From contig NC_134709.1 in the NCBI RefSeq assembly GCF_043290135.1, positions 64,466,556-64,530,555 on the forward strand: a stretch of 64,000 nt of DNA, in the 5' to 3' direction. The position numbers and the translations under genes are program-made. Position 1 is the first letter of the stretch; each line of letters opens with the position of its first letter. This stretch comes from Rhipicephalus microplus (taxonomy: Eukaryota > Arthropoda > Arachnida > Ixodida > Ixodidae). Positions 12,601 through 22,485 of the stretch are shown here, in pieces. The notes below the pieces were generated by a model. The model searched no databases, was not told the origin of the DNA, and worked only from the letters and a program-made list of their open reading frames with translations.

Positions 12601-13827
12601 GCGGCCTTCTCCGCGCCTACTTTTATAGGGTATATATGTGCGTTTAAATGTGACAGCGTCAGTCAGTGCGACCCGTTGCCATTATGGCGAGTGTGTAACA
12701 CTATCTTTGCTTGTTTGGCGTCACGTATTTCGTGATAATATTACGACATGACACCGGACCTGCAATGCCTCGCATGCTACCTGAAGGCATGAAGCCTGCA
12801 GAACAAAACCATAAAGAAATAAATAAATATTTTTTGTGACTAACACGTGACTTGAAGATTAAGAAAGGCCGTAAAACTGTTCACCATATTCTATGTTTTT
12901 GCATATTCGAAATCATATTTATTGTGTAATAATAAAATTAATTTCAGTCGCAATAGCACTTTTCTTTAATTTGGCTGAGTGCTATATTGCAATACCCTGT
13001 TTTCTTTGTATGCAGATTTCTTGTGCTTTATTATTTTTTTTGTTTTTCATGTTCTGTGTGATTATTTAGAGTGTGAGCATAACGCTACCCTTATGTAATG
13101 CCAACATGGGCTCTTAGCGTATATGAATGAAAATGTGACGATCAACCTACATGACACGGCTACCTCGGCTACTTTTAGCTTGTAATTTAGCTTGAAATAT
13201 ACCCAGCGGCCGCCCTGTTATTTTTGAAAACAGCAATTATTCGCATAATTTTTCTTCTGTTATACTGCTAATTCTTTAGTACTCTAGGAGGCTTCCTACC
13301 AGTGTTGACTCAGACGCACCTGTCAATCAACATGTTCTGAACCTTAAATTTTATTGAAATCATTCTTGAATAAAAGTAGACAATTGGCAATAGGAATTTG
13401 CCGTGTTACGAAGTGAAATGTTTAATGTCAAAAGGCAACACTTTAATTGGCGGTCTAAAGTGGGGAAACATAAGGGCACTAGATTTCGCGCTGGACTCCC
13501 TAAGCTCATTCTCAGAGAAGCAGAGAATGTATGTTCTATAACAGCGATGGCAAAACAGAAAAGAAAGATGCTATCAGAACATATTAACTTTGAAGATAGA
13601 AGCATTTAGGTATATATCAAGAAGAAGAGCATCACCGTTTAAAGAAATGCTGGGTTTCATTTAAACACGCAGTTGTAGAGCGAGGTTCGTTAATCGAATA
13701 ACTACGTACACTTCCCACGGAAAAGCTAAAGAAATGACGGATGTTGTTTCAACTAAACGGGACGATCTTCTTCCCCAGTGTTTTTAAATGCGAAGCACAT
13801 TTTAGCGAACTTCGTCGACGTTGAGCG
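9691..13827. other. No gene recognised
   Basis: AT-rich DNA. The best open frame (12092-12358, minus) has a poly-alanine run encoded by a short CTG tract and a possible splice donor at its 3' end, but no recognisable domain. I cannot support a gene. Confidence 0.4.
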
Positions 13828-14017
<190 letters not shown>

Positions 14018-14053
14018 CTTACGTTTGCGTGCTCTCGTGGTCACTTGGCAATT

Positions 14054-14285
14054 TGGCGTGAACCGAAGTTGGTTGGTTGGTATGTGGGGTTTAACGTCCC
14101 AAAACCACCATATGATTATGAGAGACGCCATAGTGGAGGGCTCCGGAAATTTAGACCACCTGGGGTTCTTTAACGTGCACCCAAATCTGAGCACACGGGC
14201 CTCCTTCATTTCCGCCTCCATCGGAAATGCAGCCGCCACAGCCGGGATTCGAACCCGCGACCTGCGGCTGGCGTGAACCGAAGTT
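14054..14285 (-). repeat. tRNA-headed SINE (Ruka-like), copy 3, 5'-truncated
   Basis: A perfect 17-bp target duplication, TGGCGTGAACCGAAGTT, flanks the copy at 14054-14070 and 14269-14285. The element (14071-14268) keeps the B box (GGTTCGAATCCC, minus strand) but stops there: the A-box end of the tRNA head is missing. It therefore inserted as a 5'-truncated product. Confidence 0.9.
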
Positions 14286-15019
14286 AGCATGGGAGGGTAA
14301 GATGTTTTGACGAAAGTGACGCTCTCGTCAAGACATGAATAATGTCACAATTACATCGCGTACGTCGTCAAACACTCCCCGCCAGACAGTGACACATACC
14401 CACGGGCGGGTATGTGCCACTGGTATCCGTGTATGTGCCACAGGTGATTGACACTCGGTATCTACCCCGGAACGACGAGAACACTCATGGGCAATTTCAA
14501 TGTGCAAGCGTTAAGAAATAACAGATTTCGGCAGCGTCGTCCCGATGAATGCAAATAATAAATGTAAGGATCCCAGTTGGAATCAAACCCAAGCATTCTG
14601 CGTGGCAATGAAGCAATTTATGACAGAGATACGCCAGGTCTCGGAACTACTTTTCAAATAGACATGAATCTTCATGATACATACAAACTAGTCATTGCAT
14701 TGCTGCCTACCAAATTTTATAAACATTACATATGTACTCCTTTGATACTGCCGTCACGTTGGTTTAACGTTAATTGTGGTTGCCATGCGCTGAAGTTTAT
14801 TTATGTAGCAGAGGTTAGGGCAAGCATCCTAGCGAGCATCAGCGCTTCATATCAGCTTCTGGTGTTGTAATACGCATGTTCCAGTTGGCATCATCACGCA
14901 AGTGCAGACAGTTAATTATATAAACATCTAGAATTCTTCAACATATGTCTGTGCGCGCAAGATTTGTACATATATTTAGCGCCATTTCACAACGTGTTAT
15001 GTTTTTTGTGCCCACCTCT
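14286..15019. other. No gene recognised
   Basis: Mixed-composition DNA with short open frames only. No domain, RNA gene or repeat family was recognised. Confidence 0.4.
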
Positions 15020-15134
15020 GATGTAATGTCCCTCGGGACCCTTGAGGTCCCGAGGGACATTACATCGAAACGACATCGACATTACATCGACATTAATTAC
15101 ATCGACATCGAATTACATCGACATTACATCGAAA
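15020..15134. repeat. Perfect 21-bp hairpin followed by ATTACATCGAC repeats
   Basis: The arms at 15020-15040 and 15046-15066 are exact reverse complements with a 5-nt loop (CTTGA). The last word of the right arm, ATTACATCGA, is then reiterated with small changes to about 15134 (ATTACATCGACATT, ATTACATCGACATCG and so on). Nothing was recognised from there to 15475. Confidence 0.9.
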
Positions 15135-15475
15135 CGAAAAAACAAATGTCACTCAATAAAAAATTGCAACACGGTAACCTTCCCTTTGCATGCTTCGCAT
15201 AACGTCGACTCCCAGGTACGTGGGATCTGCCGAATTTTTATAGTGAGGGATATGGAGACTCGAAGTCTTTGCTTGTACGAACAACGCCAGAATAGTGAAT
15301 AGGTATGAGAAAAACATAAGTGAAAAACACGGTTGGAGCTTTGGTGCTGGAATGGGTGGAAGTTCAAAACACAAAATACTTTAAAATTCTTTTTAACCAA
15401 AATAAAAAAATAAACTGAAATGATGGCAGCTTTGCACTGTGGTGCAAAGCCTCAAGAACGAACAGAGCTTGGTGA

Positions 15476-15935
15476 CCTTCAGTATGTCTATTTTTTGCGT
15501 CTTTCTTCATATTTTTATTCCTAGCTGTTGTTCGGTTTCTTGTACGTCGTTTTTGAATTCGTTCTTTTCTATTTCTTTCTATATATTTTATAGGTTTCTA
15601 TTATTTCTACCTTTGTTTCTCTTTCTGTTTCGCTCAGAGTTTTTTTTCTATTTCTTGTTATCTGTAATTACTTCCATCCTTTTATTTTTCCTCTAATGTC
15701 TTTTTCTGTCTCTTCGTCGCCTTCTTTCTCCCTCTTTCTTTCTTTATCTCTACCCATCTGTCTTGCTCTCCATGTTGTGATGTTTTTTTGTATTTATTGC
15801 TTTCTATATCTTTTTCTGTCTTCTACGTCTTTCCCCTCTTTCAAAATGTTTGTGACTTATTCACGTTTTTCTTTCTATTTTTCTTTTTTTCCTTCACATC
15901 CCTTTTTCTCTTTCACGTGTTTTACGTCATCCGTT
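15476..15935. repeat. Polypyrimidine (TTTCT-rich) tract
   Basis: About 460 bp strongly biased to T and C on the plus strand, with frequent TTTCTTTCT and TCTTTTTCT words. Open frames here are low-complexity Ser/Phe/Leu strings, which I do not take as genes. The stretch 15936-16414 holds nothing recognised. Confidence 0.75.
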
Positions 15936-16414
15936 TCGCCATGCAACACTTTTGTTTAACGCTCGGCGCTGCAGTACTAGCTCCATAGTAGGGCTACCCC
16001 AATTCTTGTGGCGTATCCACAACACTGGAATTTCGCATGGTGGAGCACAAGTCAACAATAGCTCAAACACCCTCACCTGTTAAAAAGCGAAATCTATGAA
16101 TGAACAGTTCTTTTTCTATTTTCTCTTATTCATCTTTTGTTCAGGTGGACTAGACATAATAGGCAGACTAACAAACAGAGCATGTTTGCTTGCATGCCAG
16201 TGAGCCGTTGTGCGGAAAACATTCGTATATATTGCCCGTTCATGCAGATTATTAAGAAGTAATGAATAAAAAAAGCCAGTCGTTTGTTGATAATAACTTA
16301 TCTACAAGATTTATGATCCATGTGGATCTAAATGACACCGAAAACTCTTGAATGCTTTGAAATTCTCCGCTGTTACGACGGAAACATGCATAGCACGGTC
16401 AGAAGTTGGAAAAA

Positions 16415-16560
16415 ATCTACCACGGCAGCTCAGTTGGTAGAGCATCAGACGCGTTATTCTAAGTTCGTGGGTTCGGTCACTGACCATGGCAAGTGATCTT
16501 TGCATGCACATTTCTCCTTCCAGAAATCAATAAAATTCACTACTAATAGCATTCCTATAC
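16415..16560 (+). repeat. Second tRNA-headed SINE family
   Basis: The plus strand begins CCACGGCAGCTCAGTTGGTAG, a tRNA-like D-arm and A box. A B-box-like GTGGGTTCGGTCACTG follows about 40 bp later, then a short unique body ending AATAAAATTCAC. The head differs from the Ruka-like copies, so this is a separate family. The tRNA arms do not pair well enough for a working tRNA. 16561-16889 holds nothing recognised. Confidence 0.65.
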
Positions 16561-16889
16561 TTTCCTTGGCAGTGTTATCGGTTAGTTCTCATTATTATTG
16601 CATCTAGCAAAGAAAAGCAAGGTCGTAAAATTTCCTCTTTCCTCTTCTATAGACGAGAGCACGCCTATCTCGCACCCAGGTGCCTTCGGCGGTATACCCT
16701 TGCTCCCAGAGACGCCATAAGTTGTTTGAACTGCCAAGGCGCGCCTCGCTAGCATGGAATGCAGTGGCTCTGGGAGTTTTAAAATGCGAAAAAGCGCCTG
16801 CTCACGCTGCGCCCGCTTATAAAATGCTATGTGGATACTACTGCGCTGTCATCTGATTCGGCAACAACCTGCGCAAGAGGAAGAAATTG

Positions 16890-18027
16890 CTGAGTGTCAC
16901 ACAGGTCCCGTTAATAAGGGAGGCGATCGCCAGGCTAATTCCAAGGGCCGAAGTATCGGCCCCCCGAACCACACCACGAAAGCGTGGACAATTTAGAGGT
17001 GGTCCTCTTTGGCGCGCCAGCGGACGCCGGCTGTGGCCCAAAGAACAAGTCAGAGCCGAGAGTTGATAAACAAAACAAATCTTATAATCTCAAAAATGGC
17101 AGATCGAAAACAATACACAAGAATGCACACTCCACAATAGTTACATACAATACGCCACCAAACAAACAACGTACTACACAGTACAATCAGCCACACTCAA
17201 AACAACGGACACAGATAACGATACGCACTACAATGCAGTCGCATGCATTGAACAACCAAGACACTTAAAGACTAAAGAGATAGAAAACCTATCCAGTCCA
17301 AAGTTCTTGGAACAAAAGTCTGGATGATACTCTTCCGATAATCACTCACTCAAAGTCCAGCGTTGTTGTCGTTCCGCGCCCTCGAAGTTTCTCTTCCAGG
17401 AAACCTCGCGTCTTCAATTGGCCACTCTCCAAGCTTCAAACTTCTTCGCCCGAACACGTCGGCTTCACACACGCAGCTGTTGCCACGCGTCTTCGCTCGA
17501 TAGCGGTAAACACACGCTCTTGCCTGTAGCTCGAGCCTTCACCCCTCAGGTGGAAATCCTCTTCATCTCCTGCTTTGCCTCTACGGACAAAACCTTCGCC
17601 GACTACACGGCGGGATCCCTACGCGCTCTGGCGTTAACTTCCGTCTTCTCCTGATCTCTCATCACGGCTGCTCGGTTAAATACCTTGCGCGCGACATTCC
17701 AGACGGTTCTCGTCATTTCGTCGGCGCGATACGCAGCGAAGGCTGGGAAGAGGGCGAGACGGTTGGAATGCCCTCCGCGGCCGATGACTCAACTCGGTAT
17801 GACCACGCCCCTTTCGTTCTAGAACTTTCGCGGGCTATCTCGGCCGCCGATGTGGGGTGAGGAGGTTCGTCGGCGAAGCCACGCTTCCAAGGGGAGAGCG
17901 CGCGCCCGGAGAGCCTTGGATGTTTGCTTTCTTTTTTTTTTCTTTTGACCTCCCGGCGTCTCTTCCGCGCGTTACCGCAAGAATTTGGCGGCGCGCCCAT
18001 TTTTAGCGCTCGTTCTGTGACACTGAG
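16890..18027 (-). mobile_element. Solo LTR, about 1.13 kb
   Basis: The unit 16895-18022 starts TGTCACA and ends TGTGACA, perfect 7-bp inverted termini with TG...CA ends. It is flanked by the 5-bp duplication CTGAG at 16890-16894 and 18023-18027. No gag, pol or second LTR is nearby, so it looks like the product of recombination between two LTRs. Strand is inferred only from a TATTTAA-like box read on the minus strand near 17675. The superfamily is not known. Confidence 0.8.
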
Positions 18028-20449
18028 CACTGCCTGTGAAGTTCACAGTGCATCGTGGGAATCGCGCCGGTGCGGTATTTTGCGATTGTACAGATTTCCG
18101 TCCACAACGAAAAACGCCGAGCTCCACCACCTTGGGATATAATAGCACTCAGCAGGAAAAACTACGAGCCCTGTGAAGTGTACAAGTAAGTATACTTATG
18201 GCCCTTATTCATGCGTGACTCCGGCTGTTTCACTTTACAGCAGCGATTTGCGTGCAGTATGCCTGTAGTATGAGGCACGGCACAATACTATTGCCGTACT
18301 CTTTCGCAGGCCGCATGTCAATGATAGGGTATACGTATTACCACTCACGCGTGGATGGTGGCACCGCGCGTGTTTAGTACAACTGCAACGGCCTACTATC
18401 GCGATGCGTGAACGGCGTGGAAAGCATGTCTTTCGACTCGGTCGAACTGCGAAATGCCTTGACTTTCACTAGGCGAATCTACACGTGCACTCGGCTGGCG
18501 TCAACTTGGCGTTTTAAAATCTTGTTCTGGCTGGCACTTTTGCAGCGCGTGTCTGTTCTGAGTGCCCGGCAGGACTGGAAATTGACACACATGCGGTGCA
18601 TGAGCATAAGTTGAAACCAGATTCTAGCGCTACGTTGAAGCCGGCTTACAGCACAAATTCTGCCTTGTCATAGCCATGGCACGCCACAGTTCGACTGAGT
18701 CAAAAGCAATGCTTTCCGCTGTTCGCGTTTCTTTAAATCGCAATAATACGTACCTGATGAAGCTGCTTCCGTAGTATGCAATGCACGTGCTTCAGACATT
18801 CCGAACTGTCGAGGAAGATCTCCTCTACGTTTCACATGAAATCAGCATACAATTCTTGCCCAGGAACAGCGCGAAACATGCTTACAGCCGCACTTGAGTT
18901 GTGAAGTTTCGCGTTTGATTTGCAGAGTGTCTGCTTGCCTGGCAGTTGAGAGTGTTGCTTCGCTGCGCTTGCAACAGACAGCGCCACGCGCTTTTCAATA
19001 TGGCAGCAAGCAGTGAGCTCGCTGTGTTCTGGTGTATAGGGGTGCCACTTCTGCCAACGTTTGGACGAGATTGCTGTCCAACGACACCTCCCGTACAAGG
19101 ATTATTCATGTTTTCAAGCTTCCATGTTGAGTTGAAGCAAAATTTCTTTGCAGACTAGTTTGTTTATGCTGAAATTAAGATTCACTGTGCAAGCAGATAT
19201 AGAGAAGAGGGGAGAAGGAATTAAAGTACAGTACCCTGTCTCCATTCTTCTTTCTTTCTGTCTGCGCAGTAATTCTAGATTACATCTTTCCTAATCATGT
19301 GATTTTAGGTGAGAAAAATATATTCTGTCCTCTGAATATATTCGGGCATTTTAGTAGGTTACCTATAACAAAATATACACGTTACTACAATATTTTTTCT
19401 TGTGGCAGCCTGCCTCGTTACGTGATAATCATAGTTGTTTCGTGAGCAGTCATGAAGAGCGCTTGCTATGAAACTCATTTTCTTGTGAAAGATTGATGCA
19501 CTCAGTTGGCGTCACTACAAACAAGACTTAATTTCTTTTTATTAAAAATCCACGTGGCACTGCGCTGCCGTTCCAGTAAGCCGACGCGTGGGCACGTAAA
19601 TAAGTAGGCTATAGTCGCGGAGCTCGCGTTTTTCTCAATCTGCTTGCCATTGCAGGCAGCCAAATAACGTGCCCAGAGCCAACCTCTAATATTATCACAA
19701 CTAACCCACTGGCGCTGCCATATCTACAGTGCATTCTTTCGCAGCGAGTACGAGCCTGTGCCGTACAACTATCGTGCTTGATGACCCCATCAGTGCAGCG
19801 CCGCTTGCCGGGAACCACGTACTTTCATACGGGTTATCCATTATCGACATCTGTAGAGACCAGGAGATGTCTGCAAGCATCACATAAATGGTAGATACGA
19901 CAAAAGCCCAGTTAATCTCCACTAACCAAGAAGAATAATCACAGACACGCGTTTGTTTAATTTTCCGTGCTGAAAGCCACCTTCAAGGTTTCAGGATTGG
20001 AGCAGCAACGAAATCAAAGTGCCTTCTGCCGATTTTGTGTATTCAGACCACAGAATGGCTTGACGGGCCGATTGTGTTGGTTTTGTGTTAACACAGGGTG
20101 CCTCACTAAGGCTCTCCTTAAGAGAGCATGGCTGGACATTCACAGAGCCATTGAAATCCTCGTATTTTCGGCGAACCAAGCTAGGATTGCCTAAAAATAA
20201 TGCTTATGTTCCGAGCACCTAGAAATACTACCTTCCGTTTATGACAAATCAGTTGCCGCCATAGTTGAAGCAGCAAATGTCATAGCAACTAATAATTTCA
20301 TGTATTGCGAAAGTTTCACCTGATTATATGCATGCTCATTAGGGCGCATATACCGCATTGTCGACAAAGTTCATAGTGATTCTATTATTAGAAACAAGGG
20401 CTGCGAGATAATCTTGCTTTCTGTCAGGGACAGAAAACAATGCTCACCA
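18028..20449. other. No gene recognised; possible splice donor at 18187
   Basis: GC-rich DNA at 18028-18190 ends in TGTACAA followed by a good donor, GTAAGTATAC, so a 5' non-coding exon is conceivable, but nothing proves it. The rest to 20,449 shows no gene or repeat I can name. Confidence 0.3.
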
Positions 20450-20702
20450 TGTCAACGTCTAGCGAAGCTGCGTCTGATAAAGGAAGTAGGTTGGTATGCT
20501 TTGTTATTACTTTAGAGTAATGGTAGATATTGATACGGTACGAGCCGGGCCATGTTTTGGGGACAAAGGTAGAGGAAAAGGAAGTTACTTGGTTCGGCCT
20601 ATGTTCGCCATCATCGCCGATCGTCGCCTGATCTCTCCTGTAACTAAACATAGTTACATTCAATGTAACCGTAACAGTTTTATGGTGGAGGTGCTGGGTA
20701 CC
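20450..20702 (+). mobile_element. Gypsy-4: 5' LTR end and primer-binding site
   Basis: The stretch ends in CCGTAACA at 20676, the same LTR end seen in gypsy-3 at 51290. After a 6-nt gap comes TGGTGGAGGTGCTGGGTACC (20683-20702), a primer-binding site almost the same as in gypsy-1, -2 and -3. The 5' limit of the LTR was not found; the start given is a guess. Confidence 0.6.
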
Positions 20703-20714
20703 TAACCAAGGAAC

Positions 20715-21205
20715 ATGGTTCTGCAACAACCTGAGCAACGCCGAAGCCGCCGCATTGCTGGGCTACCCCCGTTCCCGCTGGTGGTCGAGGTGTTTCACGG
20801 TGAAGACGGAACCCTGAACCCTGCAGCTGACAGCACAGCACGACCAGTTCCAGCGACACCTTTACTACCGACCTCAGCCACGGCTGGTCTTTGGCAGCGT
20901 CAGCATCTGATAGAGCCCCATCCTTTCAGGGGCAAATCTAGCGAGGATGTGGACGAGTGGCTCAAACATTATAAGCGGGTGAGCAACTACTACTTTTGGG
21001 ACGCGGCAACTCAGTTGACTAACGTGGTGTTCTTCTTGAGGGACACGGCGCTCACATGATATGAGAACCATGAGGACGCGCTCACAACGTGAGAACGCTT
21101 CGTGTCCGAAATCAAGGAGTGTTTCGGGGACACCTTGGCAAAGAGGAAGCAAGCCAAACAAACGCTACTGCAAAGAGTTCAGGTCCCAGGCAAAACGTGC
21201 ACGAC
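20715..21205 (+). pseudogene. Gypsy-4 gag, N-terminal fragment
   Basis: The frame opens with ATG at 20715, 12 bases after the primer site, and encodes the start of a gypsy capsid-type Gag: HPFRGKSSEDVDEWLKHYKR, then LTNVVFFLRDTALT, matching the same block in gypsy-1 ([20 protein letters not shown]). Two tryptophan codons have become TGA (near 21057 and 21091), so it is dead. At about 21,205 the sequence changes to that of the I-like LINE, and no remaining gypsy-4 sequence is found on the far side of the LINE. Confidence 0.8.
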
Positions 21206-21236
21206 GACGACGAAGTGATTCTCTCACAGAACGCTT

Positions 21237-22481
21237 GTGCCCGTGTCTCCGTATTTTCAATTTGTTTTCCTGGAAATCCTGGGAGCTGCCGCTCCCTCCT
21301 TTGCGGTGCTGCTTCAGGACACACCTGAGAATGTTCCAGGCGTGCAACCGTCACGCCGGGCTTCGTCGTCCAGGAAGCGTAGCAACGTGTCGAGCGACAC
21401 GGACAGCGAGGCAACCGATTTGTACTCGGACGACTTTGAGTCGTCGGATGATTACTTCACGGTCGTCATGAATCGATCTACAAAACGAAGACTGCTGCGG
21501 ACGGCATCGTCGGCAAGTGTTTCCACCGTTAAGACTGCACCACAGCGGTGGCCGCACACCATGCTGTTTATGCCCGAAGACCCTGCATCTAACTTGCGAC
21601 TCCTCAACAGGCAAGTTCTCTCTGTGCTTCTCGAGGAAACCGCGCCGAATGAGATCAAAGACCTGAGGATCAATGCACGGAAGAATGTCCTTGCTGTAGA
21701 CGTTATGCACCGTAGCGCACTGCAAAGTCTTCGGCACATAACAGAAATCGACAACGTGAAAGTTCAGCCAATGGTCGCTACAGGTTGTAATGGCACTGTA
21801 GGCGTCATTTATGATGTGGATCTTTCCATCTCAGCTAATGACCTGCTAATACTAATAAAGCCAGCGACAGAAGGCACCCGCATCACGCACATTATTAGAC
21901 TCGGCAACTCACGCTGCTTGAGGCTTGTGTTCGAGGGAGACAGCCTTCCCTCGTATGTCAAAGTTGGCCATGTTCGCCACTCAGTGCGTCCATACATACC
22001 GAAGCCACTGCAATGCTACAAGTGCTTCAAGATGGGACATGTAAAAGGTGTCTGTGAGAACAAAGTTGTGTGTGCGCGGTACGCTGAGTCTCACTCAAAA
22101 GACGCCTGTGGTGCCACCGAGTTACGATGTCCAAACTGCCACGGCGCTCATGAGGCCTCATCGAAAGATTGCCCGCGGATGCGAACAGAACAGAAGAAAG
22201 GGACAGCAGTCGCCAAACAGAAGAAAGGGACAGCAGTCGCACCTTCCGAACAGTGGCCCTCACTTCCACGAAGTCAATCTACTTCGGAGCTTCATCAAAT
22301 CCCGCCGCCCTCGACGACCCTTCAAACCAGTGATGCGATGAATGAAGATCAAGTGATAAGCTTGCTGCAATCGCTGATGAGTACCATGCGTGTCCTACGG
22401 AGTAATATGAAGACTTCGGCTGCGCAGACCGCACTGCATGTGCTGGACACCCTGAGTCCGGTGCTTGCAGCTCTAAGGTAA
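21237..22481 (+). CDS. LINE D ORF1, zinc-knuckle nucleic-acid-binding protein
   Basis: A 414-codon open frame. The start used is the first ATG (21237), but the true start may be further in, since the first 30 or so residues look like read-through of untranslated sequence. Near the C-terminus lie retroviral-type knuckles: an intact CX2CX4HX4C (CYKCFKMGHVKGVC), a second in which one cysteine is tyrosine (CARYAESHSKDAC), and a third CX2CX3HX6C (CPNCHGAHEASSKDC). ORF1 proteins of this kind coat LINE RNA. A 24-bp direct duplication (KKGTAVA twice) sits at 22197-22241. TAA at 22479 is followed 4 bases later by the ORF2 ATG. The frame is intact, but the partner ORF2 is broken. Confidence 0.8.
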   Translation: MPVSPYFQFVFLEILGAAAPSFAVLLQDTPENVPGVQPSRRASSSRKRSNVSSDTDSEATDLYSDDFESSDDYFTVVMNRSTKRRLLRTASSASVSTVKTAPQRWPHTMLFMPEDPASNLRLLNRQVLSVLLEETAPNEIKDLRINARKNVLAVDVMHRSALQSLRHITEIDNVKVQPMVATGCNGTVGVIYDVDLSISANDLLILIKPATEGTRITHIIRLGNSRCLRLVFEGDSLPSYVKVGHVRHSVRPYIPKPLQCYKCFKMGHVKGVCENKVVCARYAESHSKDACGATELRCPNCHGAHEASSKDCPRMRTEQKKGTAVAKQKKGTAVAPSEQWPSLPRSQSTSELHQIPPPSTTLQTSDAMNEDQVISLLQSLMSTMRVLRSNMKTSAAQTALHVLDTLSPVLAALR

Positions 22482-22485
22482 AACC

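Noticed and set aside
15439..15988. Ser/Phe-rich frames
   Set aside because: Low-complexity translation of a polypyrimidine tract.
16415..16490. tRNA-like sequence, plus strand
   Set aside because: Head of a SINE; the arms do not pair as a working tRNA.
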